The notes: generated by a model not told the origin, from the sequence alone. 64,000 nucleotides of DNA from Chroogloeocystis siderophila 5.2 s.c.1 (GCF_001904655.1 NZ_MRCC01000007.1:62001-126000), one strand, 5' to 3'; counted from the stretch's first letter, positions 44,580-55,679 are shown. Numbers and translations are program-made.

Positions 44580-45635
44580 ATGCTGCGTCACAAAATGAGT
44601 ATCAAACTTGGTCACTTGCAAGCAAATGTGACAACTCGAAAAGCGATCACCTCTCTTTTCGTAGCGGGTGCAACAATTGGTTTGTCAATACCCGCAGTGC
44701 GTTCTCAAAATCCAACGACAATCCGAGTTGATGGTTCTAGTACAGTTTTCCCCATTACTGAAGCTGTAGCCGAAGACTTTCAAAAACAAAACGGCGGGAG
44801 AACGCGAGTCACAGTTGGTATTTCTGGTACTGGAGGTGGCTTTAAAAAGTTCTGTCGTGGCGAAACCGAAATTTCTAACGCTTCTCGACCAATTAAAGCT
44901 GAAGAAATGGCAGCTTGTAAGAGCGCTGGGATTCAATACATCGAAATTCCCGTAGCTTACGACGCTTTAACAGTCGTTGTCAATCCTAGAAACAACTGGG
45001 TAAACAGCATGACTGTCGCCGAGTTGAAGCGCATTTGGGAACCAGCTGCCCAAGGTAAGATTACGAATTGGAGTCAAGTACGTAAAGGATTTCCCAATTC
45101 TCCAATGAAATTGTATGGTCCTGGCGCAGATTCAGGAACTTTTGAATACTTTACTGAAGCGGTAGTAGGTAAAGCAAAGTCTAGCCGCACAGACTACACA
45201 GCTAGTGAAGATGATAACGTCCTTGTACAAGGAGTCAGCCGCGATCGCGGTGCTTTAGGTTATTTTGGTTATGCGTACTACGAAGCCAACAAAAATCGCT
45301 TAAAAGCCTTAGCAATTGATAATGGTAACGGTAAACCTGTGTTACCTTCTAGAGCAGCAGTAGAAAACGGTACATACCAACCTTTATCGCGTCCTTTATT
45401 TATTTACGTAAACGCTAAAGCAGCAGGTAGAGAGGATGTAAAACAATTCATCAACTACTACATCAGCAATGCGCCTAAATTAGTGAGTGAAGTTGGTTAT
45501 GTAGCTTTACCCGCCCGTGCTTACACTTTAGCAAGTAACCATTTCCGACAAAATAAAGTAGGAACGGTCTTCGGAGGCAAAGAAGCTGTTGGACTGCGTA
45601 TTGAAGAATTATTACAGCGTGAAGCTAGACTGTAA
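44580..45635 (+). CDS. pstS: Phosphate ABC transporter substrate-binding protein PstS
   Basis: Periplasmic binding protein for inorganic phosphate, 351 residues. A Sec signal ([23 protein letters not shown]) precedes the PstS core [63 protein letters not shown] with the phosphate-binding Ser/Thr residues in DGSSTVFP and SGTGGG and [13 protein letters not shown] 44580 or ATG 44595 may start it. Strongly expressed under phosphate starvation judging by the Pho box. The other pst genes follow after a repeat-bearing gap. Confidence 0.96.
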   Translation: MLRHKMSIKLGHLQANVTTRKAITSLFVAGATIGLSIPAVRSQNPTTIRVDGSSTVFPITEAVAEDFQKQNGGRTRVTVGISGTGGGFKKFCRGETEISNASRPIKAEEMAACKSAGIQYIEIPVAYDALTVVVNPRNNWVNSMTVAELKRIWEPAAQGKITNWSQVRKGFPNSPMKLYGPGADSGTFEYFTEAVVGKAKSSRTDYTASEDDNVLVQGVSRDRGALGYFGYAYYEANKNRLKALAIDNGNGKPVLPSRAAVENGTYQPLSRPLFIYVNAKAAGREDVKQFINYYISNAPKLVSEVGYVALPARAYTLASNHFRQNKVGTVFGGKEAVGLRIEELLQREARL

Positions 45636-45711
45636 ATAATAGTTATAAAACTCGCGATTAGTAGTTAGCATAAAGCTGATTTCTAATCGCTCAACCATAA
45701 AATTTTTCTTC

Positions 45712-45756
45712 AGTCCACGTACGTGGACTTGATTTTTAAGCCGCGAATTCATTCGC
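45712..45756. repeat. REP-like double hairpin element, copy 2
   Basis: Perfect 18-bp palindrome AGTCCACGTACGTGGACT (45712-45729), then TTGATTTTTAAGCC and the hairpin GCGAATTCATTCGC (45743-45756). Nearly identical to copy 3 at 55879-55923. It lies between pstS and pstC. Confidence 0.85.
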
Positions 45757-45781
45757 CAGGCGCATAAGATGTACTTACATT

Positions 45782-46708
45782 ATGGTAGAAAGGCAACTAC
45801 AAATTACAATAAAACCCTCATCATCAAGATTACTGCGGAATATTCAGGAGAAAGCAATTGAAATTTTATTATTTCTCGCTGCTTGTTCTTCCGTAGCAAC
45901 AACGATTGCCATTATTGGAATTTTGGTGTATGAATCAATAACTTTTTTTAGAGAGGTTTCTTTAATAAACTTTCTCACAGATACACAATGGTCGCCGCTA
46001 TTTGATGATGCGCATTATGGAATTTTACCACTACTTTCGGGTACGTTAGTAACGACTACTGTGGCTTTGTCAGTCGCAGTACCTTTAGGAACTATAGCAG
46101 CAATTTATTTAAGTGAATTTGCACCTTTTCGATTTCGTGAATTGATTAAACCGTGTTTAGAGTTATTAGCTGGTATTCCGACAGTAGTTTATGGTTATTT
46201 TGCGCTTTTATTTGTAACACCTTTATTACAAAACTTTTTATGGGATCTTCCTGGATTTAATATGTTAAGTGCTGGCATTGTGATGGGAATTATGATTATT
46301 CCCTATGTCAGTTCAGTTAGTGAAGATGCGATGCGATCTGTCCCTGTGCAACTACGCGAAGGTTCGTACGCAATGGGTGCGACGCGCTTACAAACAGCGT
46401 TAAAAGTTGTCTTTCCCGCAGCCATTTCAGGAATTACAGCAGCTTATATTTTGGGAATTTCGCGTGCAGTTGGTGAAACAATGATTGTGGCGATCGCTGC
46501 TGGTTTACAACCGACTCTCACCTGGAATCCGATGAATGAAGCTGCAACAATTACCGCCTATATTGTCTCAGTTAGTCTAGGCGATTTACCTCATGGTAGT
46601 TTAGAGTACCAAACAATCTTTGCTGCTGGGCTAACGCTGGTATTAATGACTTTAGTTCTTAATATTTTTGGTTATTTTCTCAGCAGACGTTATCGCGAAA
46701 AATACTAA
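45782..46708 (+). CDS. pstC: Phosphate ABC transporter permease PstC
   Basis: 308 residues, six membrane helices in the MetI-like permease fold. The EAA loop sequence is SYAMGATRLQTALKVVFPAAISGITAAYILGISRAVGETMIVAIAAG. It forms a heterodimer with PstA that lets phosphate through. GTG or other starts were not needed: ATG 45782 follows REP copy 2 by 25 bases. Two bases separate it from pstA. Confidence 0.95.
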   Translation: MVERQLQITIKPSSSRLLRNIQEKAIEILLFLAACSSVATTIAIIGILVYESITFFREVSLINFLTDTQWSPLFDDAHYGILPLLSGTLVTTTVALSVAVPLGTIAAIYLSEFAPFRFRELIKPCLELLAGIPTVVYGYFALLFVTPLLQNFLWDLPGFNMLSAGIVMGIMIIPYVSSVSEDAMRSVPVQLREGSYAMGATRLQTALKVVFPAAISGITAAYILGISRAVGETMIVAIAAGLQPTLTWNPMNEAATITAYIVSVSLGDLPHGSLEYQTIFAAGLTLVLMTLVLNIFGYFLSRRYREKY

Positions 46709-46710
46709 TT

Positions 46711-47631
46711 ATGCAGCAAGACTTACAACAAATTAAAACAATTATTGCCCGTAATAAACTTTGGCAAGGTTTGTTTGCTGTCGTTGGCTTGTTGTCTATA
46801 TTAGTAGGAATTGTAACACTTATTACATTGATTCTAGATTTATTTATTGATGGCTTACCTCGTTTATCGTGGCAATTTTTAATATCTTTTCCTAGCCGGA
46901 AGCCCGAAGAAGCAGGAATTTTAGCTGCTTGGGTAGGAACAATTCTTGTGATGATTGTCACTGCGATCGCCTCCATACCTGTGGGAATTGCTTCGGGAAT
47001 TTATTTAGAAGAATATGCTGGGAAAAATTGGTTAACAGGGTTAATCGAAATCAATGTAACTAACCTAGCAGGTGTTCCTTCAATTATTTACGGACTTTTA
47101 GCATTGGGTTTATTTGTCTATCAATTCAATTTAGGTGAAAGTGTTCTTACTGCGGGATTAACTCTTGCGTTACTTGTTTTACCAATCGTTATTGTTACGA
47201 CACGCGAAGCATTACGCGCAATTCCTAACAGTATCCGCGAAGCAGCTTACGCAATGGGTGCAAGTAAATGGCAAACAATTTGTGATCATGTGTTACCCTA
47301 CTCAATTGGTAGTATTCTTACTGGTGTTATCATTGGTTTATCACGTGCAGTTGGTGAGACTGCACCTTTAATTACAATCGGGGCGCTAACGTTTATTGCT
47401 TTTTTACCCGATCCACCCATCAAAGCAGAATTTCCTTACATTTCTTTCAGTTGGTTACAAGCGCCCTTTACAGTAATGCCAATTCAAATGTTTAATTGGG
47501 TATCGCGTCCTGAACCAGATTTTCAAATTAATGCTGCTGCTGCTGGTGTCGTATTAATCTGTATGACATTAGGAATGAATGCTTTGGCAATTTATCTCCG
47601 CTATCGTATCCGTAAGCAAATCAAATGGTAG
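46711..47631 (+). CDS. pstA: Phosphate ABC transporter permease PstA
   Basis: 306 residues with six membrane helices, partner of PstC. Signature region [56 protein letters not shown]. The C-terminus is complete and its stop overlaps the pstB start by 7 bases, ensuring coupled translation. Confidence 0.95.
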   Translation: MQQDLQQIKTIIARNKLWQGLFAVVGLLSILVGIVTLITLILDLFIDGLPRLSWQFLISFPSRKPEEAGILAAWVGTILVMIVTAIASIPVGIASGIYLEEYAGKNWLTGLIEINVTNLAGVPSIIYGLLALGLFVYQFNLGESVLTAGLTLALLVLPIVIVTTREALRAIPNSIREAAYAMGASKWQTICDHVLPYSIGSILTGVIIGLSRAVGETAPLITIGALTFIAFLPDPPIKAEFPYISFSWLQAPFTVMPIQMFNWVSRPEPDFQINAAAAGVVLICMTLGMNALAIYLRYRIRKQIKW

Positions 47632-48404
47632 AAGCAACATCCATTAAAACTAAAGCTAAAGTTAACAACCTGAACTTTTACTATGGCACAGTACAGGCGT
47701 TGAAAAATATCAGTTTGCTTGTACCAGAAAATAAAGTAACAGCTTTAATTGGACCTTCAGGGTGTGGTAAAACTACCTTACTACGCTGTTTTAATCGGAT
47801 GCACGATCTTTATCCTGGTAATCGTTACGAAGGGGAAATTATACTCGATTCTGAACGAATAAATATTTTAAGTCGTCGCATCGATCCCATTGAAATCCGA
47901 ATGCGGATTAGTATGGTGTTTCAAAAGCCAAATCCCTTCCCAAAATCAATTTATGAAAATGTAGCGTATGGATTGCGCGTGCGAGGCGAATCGCGACGCA
48001 ATATCATCGATGAAAAAGTAGAACAAGCTTTACACAATGCTGCGCTTTGGGATGAAGTGAAAGATCGCTTGTACGATTTAGCTTTCAATCTTTCTGGCGG
48101 ACAACAGCAGCGGTTGTGTATTGCACGCGCCTTAGCAACAAACCCCGAAATAATTCTTTTTGATGAACCTACATCAGCACTCGATCCAATCTCTACAAGT
48201 AGCATTGAAGCATTAATTACTCGATTAAAAGAACAAGTAACAATCTTAATTGTGACGCACAATATGCAGCAAGCTGCGCGCATTTCAGATTACACAGCTT
48301 TTATGTATCTTGGTGAAATTATCGAGTTTGAACACACAAAGCAAATGTTTACACATCCTAATAAGAAACAAACTGAGGATTATATTCGCGGTAGATTTGG
48401 GTAG
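47625..48404 (+). CDS. pstB: Phosphate ABC transporter ATPase PstB
   Basis: 259-residue ATPase energising PstCA. Walker [13 protein letters not shown]-loop [19 protein letters not shown], signature [15 protein letters not shown], Walker [15 protein letters not shown] and H-loop [19 protein letters not shown] are all present. Start ATG 47625 lies inside the pstA end. PhoU is not in the window. Confidence 0.96.
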   Translation: MVEATSIKTKAKVNNLNFYYGTVQALKNISLLVPENKVTALIGPSGCGKTTLLRCFNRMHDLYPGNRYEGEIILDSERINILSRRIDPIEIRMRISMVFQKPNPFPKSIYENVAYGLRVRGESRRNIIDEKVEQALHNAALWDEVKDRLYDLAFNLSGGQQQRLCIARALATNPEIILFDEPTSALDPISTSSIEALITRLKEQVTILIVTHNMQQAARISDYTAFMYLGEIIEFEHTKQMFTHPNKKQTEDYIRGRFG

Positions 48405-48464
48405 GAGAGTAGTTAATATTTGGTAGCTAGAAAATGAGGGATATCCAGGTATTTTGTAAGTAAT

Positions 48465-49283
48465 ATGAATCAGTCTAGTTTACTAGGGAAAAAACTACCC
48501 CCCATAATACATTTTTTATATCGACCCATGCTGTTTATTTCTTTGACTTTGCATGGAATAGTTTTGATGCTACCAATACCACATTCAACAAAACCGCAAG
48601 TTGAACAAAAACCACAACAAGAAAAATTAGAAATTACCCAGTTACTCGCACCACCGAAGAAACCTTCTCCTCAACCATCTGTACAAAAAACACCTTTACA
48701 GCGTCAGCAAGTTGCACAGCCAACCCCTAAAATTACACCAAAGCAGGTAAAATCGCCAATAATATCACAGCCAAAACCATCTCCCAGTATTTCTCCAACA
48801 CCTCAAGCAACAATAAGTCCTACACCTACACCCCTTGCATCACCAACTCCAGAACCAACGCCTGAATCAACAATAGAAGCATCTCCTAACGTTTCAGATG
48901 ATAATGTTACAGAATTTCAAAATCTTTTCGGAGAAGTTTCAGGAGAAGTGCCGGAAGAATTGGGAGTTGATCCAAGTTATTTTGCACAGCCAGAATTATT
49001 TTTTACACCAGAAAGTTTAGCGACAGATGAACCGCAACAAAAACAGGAGATTGCGCGGATTAAATGGATTTCACTCAAAACACCCGAACAAGTCTTTACT
49101 GAAATTGAACAACAGCTAAAAAGTAGTGGAATGGAAGTTTCCTCGCAAGGCGAATACGGCGGGGGAAATATTTATAAGCTACAAAAAGGCAATTTTGTCA
49201 AGTATTTAAACTTAGTCCCTACAGCAACAAGTATCGGGACAATGATTGTTGTATGGAATAGCGATCCGAATGCTAATCAATAG
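48465..49283 (+). CDS. TonB-like energy transducer candidate, Pro-rich
   Basis: 272 residues: one N-terminal membrane helix (FLYRPMLFISLTLHGIVLMLPI, about 18-40), a Pro/Lys/Gln-rich linker of about 100 residues (LAPPKKPSPQPSVQ and PSPSISPTPQATISPTPTPLASPTPEPTP), and a compact C-terminal domain from about 180. The arrangement is that of TonB, whose periplasmic end contacts receptors, but the typical TonB C-terminal consensus (YP..A..R..G.V) is not seen. Its last 11 bases overlap the convergent exbD. The three ExbB/ExbD genes beside it support the TonB assignment. Confidence 0.68.
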   Translation: MNQSSLLGKKLPPIIHFLYRPMLFISLTLHGIVLMLPIPHSTKPQVEQKPQQEKLEITQLLAPPKKPSPQPSVQKTPLQRQQVAQPTPKITPKQVKSPIISQPKPSPSISPTPQATISPTPTPLASPTPEPTPESTIEASPNVSDDNVTEFQNLFGEVSGEVPEELGVDPSYFAQPELFFTPESLATDEPQQKQEIARIKWISLKTPEQVFTEIEQQLKSSGMEVSSQGEYGGGNIYKLQKGNFVKYLNLVPTATSIGTMIVVWNSDPNANQ

Positions 49284-49671
49284 CTAAAGAAACGCGATCG
49301 CCTCCGACATCACGCATCTCTCCTAATAGTTGCACAACCAATTCATAAGGTAATTTGCTATCCGGTTGCAGTAAAACAGAACCTTGAGGATTTTGCTGAA
49401 GATAAACTCGCATTTGTTGTAAGAGTTGTTGTTTAGTTACTTGTTGTTGATCGAGTAAAATTTGTTTTTCCTTGAATTCTACAAGTAGTGGTGGTGCGTT
49501 TTCTAGTGATATAGTATTATCTTGTGCAGGTAGCTGAATATTAACGCCTTGTTCGTTTGTCAATGTCATAGAAACTAAGACAAAAAAAGCCAAAGTTGCC
49601 ATCATTACGTTCAACATTGGCGTTAAATCAATTGTAGGTATTACACTACGTTGTTGATGTTTAAATCGCAT
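49273..49671 (-). CDS. exbD: Biopolymer transport protein ExbD, copy 2
   Basis: 132 residues: short cytoplasmic start, one membrane helix (about 16-38, VIPTIDLTPMLNVMMATLAFFVLVSMTL with the functional Asp in IDLTPM), periplasmic domain ending VGGDRVSLAID. ExbD forms the proton channel with ExbB to energise TonB. It is third in exbB-exbD-exbD and its end overlaps the TonB-like gene. Confidence 0.93.
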   Translation of the reverse strand: MRFKHQQRSVIPTIDLTPMLNVMMATLAFFVLVSMTLTNEQGVNIQLPAQDNTISLENAPPLLVEFKEKQILLDQQQVTKQQLLQQMRVYLQQNPQGSVLLQPDSKLPYELVVQLLGEMRDVGGDRVSLAID

Positions 49672-49675
49672 AGTA

Positions 49676-50092
49676 TTAATTTCTTTCGATAGCTAAAGAG
49701 ACGCGATCGCCTCCGACATCCCGCATTTTTCTTAACACTTGAACCACTTGTTTATACTGGAGTTTTTTATCAGCTTTCAGTATTACTAATGCTTGAGGAC
49801 TTTGCTCTAAATATAATTTTATTTTCGGCTCTAGTGCTGTTATAGTAATAGACTTATCGTCAATTATAATCTCTCCACGTTGATTTAAACCGACAATTAG
49901 AGGTTCTAGCAGAGAACTTTGTTCGCGTACACCATTACCTACTGCTGGTAAACTTACATTAGCGATTCTTCTACCTGATAATGTCATTGAAGTGATGATG
50001 AAAAACGTGAGAACAGACATCAACACATCCATCATCGGTATTAAATTAACTTCCGGTATCTGCGAGGAATGCCTTTGCTGATTTCTAAACAA
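49676..50092 (-). CDS. exbD: Biopolymer transport protein ExbD, copy 1
   Basis: 138 residues with the same design: SQIPEVNLIPMMDVLMSVLTFFIITSMTL, and a periplasmic end VQVLRKMRDVGGDRVSLAIERN that is nearly identical to copy 2, showing a local duplication. The conserved acidic residue sits in the membrane-start motif (VNLIPMMDV, Asp shifted compared with copy 2). Twenty-seven bases downstream of exbB. Confidence 0.93.
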   Translation of the reverse strand: MFRNQQRHSSQIPEVNLIPMMDVLMSVLTFFIITSMTLSGRRIANVSLPAVGNGVREQSSLLEPLIVGLNQRGEIIIDDKSITITALEPKIKLYLEQSPQALVILKADKKLQYKQVVQVLRKMRDVGGDRVSLAIERN

Positions 50093-50119
50093 AATAAATC
50101 ACCAGTTACCAGTTACCAA

Positions 50120-50794
50120 TTACTCATTACCCTGAGTACTATTTTGTCCAATCGAACTGAACATCGGTTCATACCAAGTTTGGCGATAGATGAGTTCTAA
50201 TTCACTACCCACATCTGAAAAGTAATCAATTTGTTGAGATTGTAACGTCACGAAAACTCGGAAAAAAATTAACGCAATAATTGCCACAATCATTCCCGTA
50301 GCAGTAGTAATTAAGGCTTCACCAATACCCGCAGCTGCGCGTGTAGCTTCCGCAGTTGTTCCACCGCCACCAATATTTAAATTATTAAACGTACCAATTA
50401 AACCTGTAACTGTGCCTAATAATCCTAATAAAGGCGCAAGCGCTACGACAGTTTCTAATAATTTATCACCTTTACGCATTTGCGTAAATTCTTTATCTCC
50501 CGCCGCTTCCATTGCCAAACGAAAAGTTTCAGGAGTAGGCTGCGTTAACTTTAAAGGCGCAAATAAAAAACGACCAATTGGTAAAAATTGAGCTTTTTGA
50601 GCTATATTCGCAGCTTTCATCAAATCAAAACGTGCTGCTGCTAACACATCATGAACAATTCGATCTTCTTTACTGAGTAATTGAAACCAAAACCAAGCAC
50701 GTTCCAAAGCACAAGCAAACGTTAAAATAGAAAGCCCTAACAAGGGCAACATCACCGGACCACCTGCAATTAAGGTGTCATATACTCTAGCCAT
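50120..50794 (-). CDS. exbB: MotA/TolQ/ExbB proton channel family protein
   Basis: 224 residues with three membrane helices (about 13-33, 112-134, 155-177) and the conserved VVALAPLLGLLGTVTGLIGTFNNL ... TRAAAGIGEALITTATGMIVAIIALIFF core with Thr and Glu that line the proton path. It pairs with the two ExbD proteins downstream. No Fur box was found in the 104 bases between this gene and the divergent LysE remnant. Confidence 0.93.
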   Translation of the reverse strand: MARVYDTLIAGGPVMLPLLGLSILTFACALERAWFWFQLLSKEDRIVHDVLAAARFDLMKAANIAQKAQFLPIGRFLFAPLKLTQPTPETFRLAMEAAGDKEFTQMRKGDKLLETVVALAPLLGLLGTVTGLIGTFNNLNIGGGGTTAEATRAAAGIGEALITTATGMIVAIIALIFFRVFVTLQSQQIDYFSDVGSELELIYRQTWYEPMFSSIGQNSTQGNE

Positions 50795-50898
50795 GTTTAT
50801 TTTCTCTGGCTCTTGAAATCGCTGTGTATGTAGATACCTGTTCTACTTAAATACACTGTTAAAGTTAAGAGAGGATTATCAAATCAACAAAACAAGTC

Positions 50899-51495
50899 AT
50901 GCTTGATTCGAGTCTTGTCGTATTCATCGGTACTGCCATTACAATGGCAGTACCTTTGATTGTGAAGCCTGATCCAGGAATGCTATATGTAACTGCACGT
51001 ACTCTAAAACAAGGACAACGCGTTGGTGCAATTTCTGCAATTGGATTAAGTGTAGGAATTCTTGTTCATGTATTAACCGCAGCCGCTGGACTTTCCGCGC
51101 TTTTGATGACATCAACAGTAGCGTAAAACATTGTTAAATATGTAGGTGCGGGGTATCTAATTTACTTAGGAATTCAAACACTTTTAGAGCGCGATCGCAA
51201 TCCCACCGTCACAATTCCACAAACAATAACGCTATCAAACACCTTCTCGCAAGGATTACTCACCAATATTTTCAACCCCGAAGGTGATGCAGCACTACAA
51301 ACAATCACATTAGAAATGCTATTTGTTATCCTCTCAATTCTTTGGCTTACTGTCGTTGTTCTATTCCTCAATAAAGCTGGTACTTGGCTACAAACGTGGT
51401 TGCGCAATTCCGGTATAGCTAAAGTCCAAAAATGGCTAGCAGGCTCAATTCTCATCTTCATTAGACTCCGCCTCGCCATAGCCGAACAAGAATAA
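50899..51495 (+). pseudogene. LysE-family exporter, in-frame stop and internal deletion
   Basis: A LysE/RhtB amino-acid exporter in one frame, interrupted by TAA at 51124-51126. Before it: MLDSSLVVFIGTAITMAVPLIVKPDPGMLYVTARTL to LSALLMTSTVA; after it: NIVKYVGAGYLIYLGIQTLLE to the stop at 51493-51495. The section around LLTNIFNPEGDAALQTITLEMLF lacks about 15-20 residues (FFLAFLPQFV) expected there. A 26-base perfect palindrome lies at 50929-50954 inside the N-terminus. Decayed. Confidence 0.8.
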
Positions 51496-51765
51496 CCTTA
51501 TCTGGAATTTGAAAAATCAAAAGCGCACAAAATCAAAGTTCCCGCACCGATTAGGCTTTTTGGCACAGCCGTAAGGTATCCATTCCGACGGTTGGTACGC
51601 AAGGACATTTTCACTAAATAAAAACTGCCTATCTTTTGTTGTAACTTCAGTATAGTGCGATCTGTCCGTTTCGCATAGTGCAGCTTTTAAACTGACACAA
51701 CGAAAAGAAGATCAATTTGTATTCAATTAGCAATATGTGTTATCTTAGTTAAACTAGATTCTGCT

Positions 51766-51836
51766 GCGGGCATAGTTTAGTGGTAAAACCATAGCCTTCC
51801 AAGCTATTGATGCGAGTTCGATTCTCGCTGCCCGCT
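51766..51836 (+). tRNA. tRNA-Gly (anticodon TCC)
   Basis: 71-nt tRNA: acceptor GCGGGCA/TGCCCGC with discriminator T, anticodon loop CTTCCAA with TCC, and T-loop GTTCGAT. CCA is not encoded. Confidence 0.95.
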
Positions 51837-51847
51837 TAAAATTTAAA

Positions 51848-52261
51848 CTACCGACAAACCCACTTCCATAATGGATGAGTCGCACCTTGTTGACGAATGC
51901 GATGCACTTGTTGTTCTAAACGGCGCTTTTCCTGCGAAGGTATTCCCCAGAGGATATTGCGACTTTGCCATATTAAGACACCTAAAGTCATCCCAATACA
52001 GATTGCTAAACCCAAAGTTGATATTGGGTTGTAGTACAAGCCATAGCGCACTGCTACCCAGGTGAAATACTGTCGCCACAAAGCAATTTCTTCGCGTAAC
52101 CCCCACAAGCTCAACAAACCAATCGTTAGCCACAATATACCTACAAACAACCATCTACCGTAGACAGTTAGCTGATATAGCTTCTCAACCTGCTGTTTTA
52201 AAGTTGTGTCGTGATAAATTTCAGATTGATTGTAATAGCGTGGCTGATCGGGTTGAGCCAT
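51848..52261 (-). CDS. Conserved cyanobacterial membrane protein, unknown
   Basis: 137 residues with two membrane helices (about 35-56 and 82-100), a short loop with LREEIALWRQYFTWVAVRYGLYY between them, and a basic C-terminal helix (QEKRRLEQQVHRIRQQG). The start MAQPDQPRYYNQSEIYHDTTLKQQVEKLYQLTVYGRWL recurs in cyanobacteria without a function. It is the last gene of the secD-secF unit, 16 bases after secF. Confidence 0.75.
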   Translation of the reverse strand: MAQPDQPRYYNQSEIYHDTTLKQQVEKLYQLTVYGRWLFVGILWLTIGLLSLWGLREEIALWRQYFTWVAVRYGLYYNPISTLGLAICIGMTLGVLIWQSRNILWGIPSQEKRRLEQQVHRIRQQGATHPLWKWVCR

Positions 52262-52277
52262 AGTGAGGGTAGGATTT

Positions 52278-53249
52278 CTAAGGATCTTCCGGTGAGGAAT
52301 TAATCACAGATGCACCTTGTGTTGCCAAACGTTGACCACTACGTTCGCGCCACCAAGCAAGGAGGGTACTCGCGATGAAGATGCTGGAGTAAGCACCACA
52401 AATGAAACCGATAATCAATGCTAAGGCAAAGTTTTTTAAAGTTTCTCCACCAAATAGAAAAATAGAAAACAACGCGAGTAATGTTGTTAATGTCGTGTTA
52501 ATTGATCTTGTGAGCGTTTGATTGACAGCATCATCGACAATATCACTAATCGGACGGTCAGGACTTGTTTTTAATATTTCCCGAATTCGGTCATAAATTA
52601 CCACAGTATCGTTAACCGAAAAACCCGTGATGGTGAGTAAAGCAACAATAAATAAACTGTCTACCTCAACACCCCACACTAAGCCTAAAATGGCAAAAAC
52701 GCCTGCCGTTGTCAACACATCATGCAGGAGCGCGATAATTCCAAATACGGCAAAATCCAACTGAAACCGCAGACTAATATAGATGATAATGCCGACAAAG
52801 GAGACAATTAACGCCAACAAGCCAGAAGTTAACAACTGGCGACCGATTGTTGGACCTACGGTGTCGATCTGCGTCGATTGCGGATCGAATGCACCAATTT
52901 GTTGACTTAATGCATCTTGCAACTGTGTGCGTTGCTCGACGTTTAAGGTACTCGTGCGAATCGAGATTCCTTGTTGTTCTTGCCCCAAAATCTGAATGCT
53001 GCTGTTAGAAAGTCCTTGCGCGGCGAGAACTTCGCGCACCGCAGTAATATCTATCGGTTGAGCGCAATTATTTGGTTGACTGCAATCGCGTTCGAGTTGT
53101 AATCGCGTACCGCCAATAAAATCTAAACTAGGACGCAATGGCGCGCCAATTTGCTGCCAAGAAATCAGCATTGCCACTAACCCAGCAATAATTGCGGCGG
53201 TAGAAATTGTCCACCATAGTTTTCGCGATTGGTTAATACTCAGTTTCAT
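52278..53249 (-). CDS. secF: Protein translocase subunit SecF
   Basis: 323 residues, six membrane helices with the SecF pattern ([15 protein letters not shown] in the first periplasmic domain, then [27 protein letters not shown], and [20 protein letters not shown]). With SecD it uses the proton gradient to aid protein release in Sec export. Overlaps secD by 4 bases. Confidence 0.95.
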   Translation of the reverse strand: MKLSINQSRKLWWTISTAAIIAGLVAMLISWQQIGAPLRPSLDFIGGTRLQLERDCSQPNNCAQPIDITAVREVLAAQGLSNSSIQILGQEQQGISIRTSTLNVEQRTQLQDALSQQIGAFDPQSTQIDTVGPTIGRQLLTSGLLALIVSFVGIIIYISLRFQLDFAVFGIIALLHDVLTTAGVFAILGLVWGVEVDSLFIVALLTITGFSVNDTVVIYDRIREILKTSPDRPISDIVDDAVNQTLTRSINTTLTTLLALFSIFLFGGETLKNFALALIIGFICGAYSSIFIASTLLAWWRERSGQRLATQGASVINSSPEDP

Positions 53250-54661
53250 CGTGTCACCTCTGCCCTCCGAACTGCTGGTAGGTTTGGGCAGTACAATTCT
53301 GGTTTACGCAACGAAGGCAAGCTAATGGCAATAAACATCAGCGTACGACTACAAGTAATTGCTGTAAACATACTCACTGCGATACCAAGCGCCAAAGTTA
53401 AGGCAAAACCACGTACTAAACCTGCTCCTAACCAGAACAATGCTGCGCAAGCAATCCAGGTTGTTACATTGCTATCTAAAATACTGGAAAAAGCGCGGTA
53501 AAATCCTGATTCAACTGAACGATACAGCGACTTACCAGCACGAAGTTCCTCGCGCGTTCGCTCAAAAATCAGGACGTTAGCGTCAACTGCCATACCAATA
53601 CTAAGAATAAAACCCGCAATGCCAGGCAATGTCAAGGTAACACCAAGTAAGGCAAAACTCGCCCAGGTGAGTAAAGCATAAACGACAAGTGATAGATTGG
53701 CGATTAAACCAGGAAGGCGATAGTAGATGACCATGAAGATCAATACAAGAATCAAACCACCAATACCAGCATAGATACTGCGTTGAATGCTGTCTCTTCC
53801 TAAGGTGGCACCTACAGTCCGATTCTCGACAATTTCAACAGGGACAGGTAACGCACCACCACGTAATTGAATTGCTAAATCGTTCGCTTCTTGGGCGGTA
53901 AAGCGTCCTGTAATTACGGCTGATCCTCCAGTGATTCCGGTTTGCGCAAATTCAGGACCTACTGTAGGAGCGCTAATTAATTCGTTATCAAGAAAAATAC
54001 CGATACTGCGTCCTGTTCCCGCAAGATTGCGCGTCAATTGCGCAAAAAGTTCAGCACCAGGTGCATCGAAGCGAATCCCAACTTCCCAGTTGTTGGCGAC
54101 CTGCGTGGGTTGACCAAACGCATCTTCGAGGTTTCTGCCTGTCAGGGGAGGATTCGTGCTTTCAAATAACTGCGCGATCGCTGTATTACTACGGTCAATC
54201 GCTTCCTGATTTTGCTGAATTTCTGCGGTGTTACCTGTCGTACGTAACTCTTGCTGTTTTGCTAGCAGTGCCAATCGCACTTGCTGTTCGGCAAATAATT
54301 GGGCTTCGGTGCCAGGTCGTTGCGTGCGAAACTCTAACTGGGCAGTACCGCCAAGCACGCGCTCAGCTTGCTCTGGATCGCTTACTCCAGGTAGTTGAAC
54401 GAGAATTTGGTCTTGCCCGACTGTTTGCACAACGGGTTCCGAAACACCCAAACCATTAATTCGATTTTCTATTACCCTCTGAACGGCTTCTAGTTCGCGG
54501 TCAGTAATTTGTGGAATTTCCGCTGTTGGTTGGACTTGAATTGTTAATTGCGAACCACCTTGGAGGTCTAGCCCCAAGGAAATCGGAATTCTGGCGATCG
54601 CCACGATCGCAGCGATTACCAAAACGACGATCAAAGCCAATAGCGATCGCTGTCTTTGCAT
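53246..54661 (-). CDS. secD: Protein translocase subunit SecD
   Basis: 471 residues: N-terminal helix, large periplasmic part with [21 protein letters not shown] and [28 protein letters not shown], and five C-terminal helices with [26 protein letters not shown]. It is upstream of secF, to which it is translationally coupled. PdhB lies 34 bases upstream on the same strand; a shared promoter is possible. Confidence 0.95.
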   Translation of the reverse strand: MQRQRSLLALIVVLVIAAIVAIARIPISLGLDLQGGSQLTIQVQPTAEIPQITDRELEAVQRVIENRINGLGVSEPVVQTVGQDQILVQLPGVSDPEQAERVLGGTAQLEFRTQRPGTEAQLFAEQQVRLALLAKQQELRTTGNTAEIQQNQEAIDRSNTAIAQLFESTNPPLTGRNLEDAFGQPTQVANNWEVGIRFDAPGAELFAQLTRNLAGTGRSIGIFLDNELISAPTVGPEFAQTGITGGSAVITGRFTAQEANDLAIQLRGGALPVPVEIVENRTVGATLGRDSIQRSIYAGIGGLILVLIFMVIYYRLPGLIANLSLVVYALLTWASFALLGVTLTLPGIAGFILSIGMAVDANVLIFERTREELRAGKSLYRSVESGFYRAFSSILDSNVTTWIACAALFWLGAGLVRGFALTLALGIAVSMFTAITCSRTLMFIAISLPSLRKPELYCPNLPAVRRAEVTR

Positions 54662-54695
54662 ACTCTAAACCCGCCTGCAACAATGTAAATGCGTT

Positions 54696-55679
54696 CTAAA
54701 CGCGCAACGCCACCATTTTCTCGACTGCTTCGATAATTTGCTCAGGCTGCACAATTGTCAATCGTTCTAATGTTCCATTGTAAGGTGTCGGAATATCTTG
54801 TGAAGACAAGCGCAGCACGGGTGCATCGAGTTCATCGAAAAGGCGATCGTTAATTGAAGCAATGAGTTCTGCCCCAATTCCTCCAGTACGCATACACTCT
54901 TCCACAATAATGACACGATGCGTTTTGCGAATCGACTCGCCAATCGTCTCAAAATCGAGAGGCTTGAGCGAAATTAAATCGATCACCTCAGGGTCAAAGC
55001 CATTTTTTTCTAAAGTTTTGACCGCTTGCATCACGTGATGCCGCATTCGCGAGTACGTCAAAATTGTCACGTCCTTGCCTTGGCGGACAACTTCGGCTTT
55101 ATCTAAAGGCAATAAATATTCAGTTTCTGGTAAATCTTCTTTTAAGTTGTACAGCAGTACGTGTTCAAAAAATAGTACTGGATTCTCGTCACGAATCGCT
55201 GACTTGAGTAATCCTTTGGCGTTATAAGGAGTAGAACAGGCGACAATCTTTAACCCTGGAACTGCCTGAAAATAAGCTTCTAGCCGTTGCGAGTGTTCGG
55301 CACCGAGTTGCCTACCCACGCCACCAGGACCGCGAATCACCATCGGAATTTTGAAGTTACCGCCTGAGGTATAGCGTAGCATTCCAGCATTATTCGCAAT
55401 TTGGTTAAAAGCAAGTAGTAAAAACCCCATGTTCATGCCTTCAACAATCGGGCGCAATCCGGTCATTGCCGCACCTACAGCGAGTCCGGTAAAACTATTT
55501 TCGGCAATTGGTGTGTCGAGTAGCCGCAGTTCACCGTACTTCTTATAAAGGTCTTTGGTAACTTTGTACGAACCGCCGTAGTGTCCGACGTCTTCACCGA
55601 GAACAAATACGGTGGCATCACGTGCCATTTCTTCATCAATGGCGGCACGCAGCGCGTTAAAAAAGAGTGTTTCTGCCAT
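54696..55679 (-). CDS. pdhB: Pyruvate dehydrogenase E1 component, beta subunit
   Basis: 327 residues of the transketolase pyrimidine-binding family: [80 protein letters not shown] with the Glu that activates thiamin diphosphate, then [30 protein letters not shown]. The E1 alpha subunit is elsewhere in the genome, as is usual in cyanobacteria. Divergent from sdhA. Confidence 0.95.
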   Translation of the reverse strand: MAETLFFNALRAAIDEEMARDATVFVLGEDVGHYGGSYKVTKDLYKKYGELRLLDTPIAENSFTGLAVGAAMTGLRPIVEGMNMGFLLLAFNQIANNAGMLRYTSGGNFKIPMVIRGPGGVGRQLGAEHSQRLEAYFQAVPGLKIVACSTPYNAKGLLKSAIRDENPVLFFEHVLLYNLKEDLPETEYLLPLDKAEVVRQGKDVTILTYSRMRHHVMQAVKTLEKNGFDPEVIDLISLKPLDFETIGESIRKTHRVIIVEECMRTGGIGAELIASINDRLFDELDAPVLRLSSQDIPTPYNGTLERLTIVQPEQIIEAVEKMVALRV

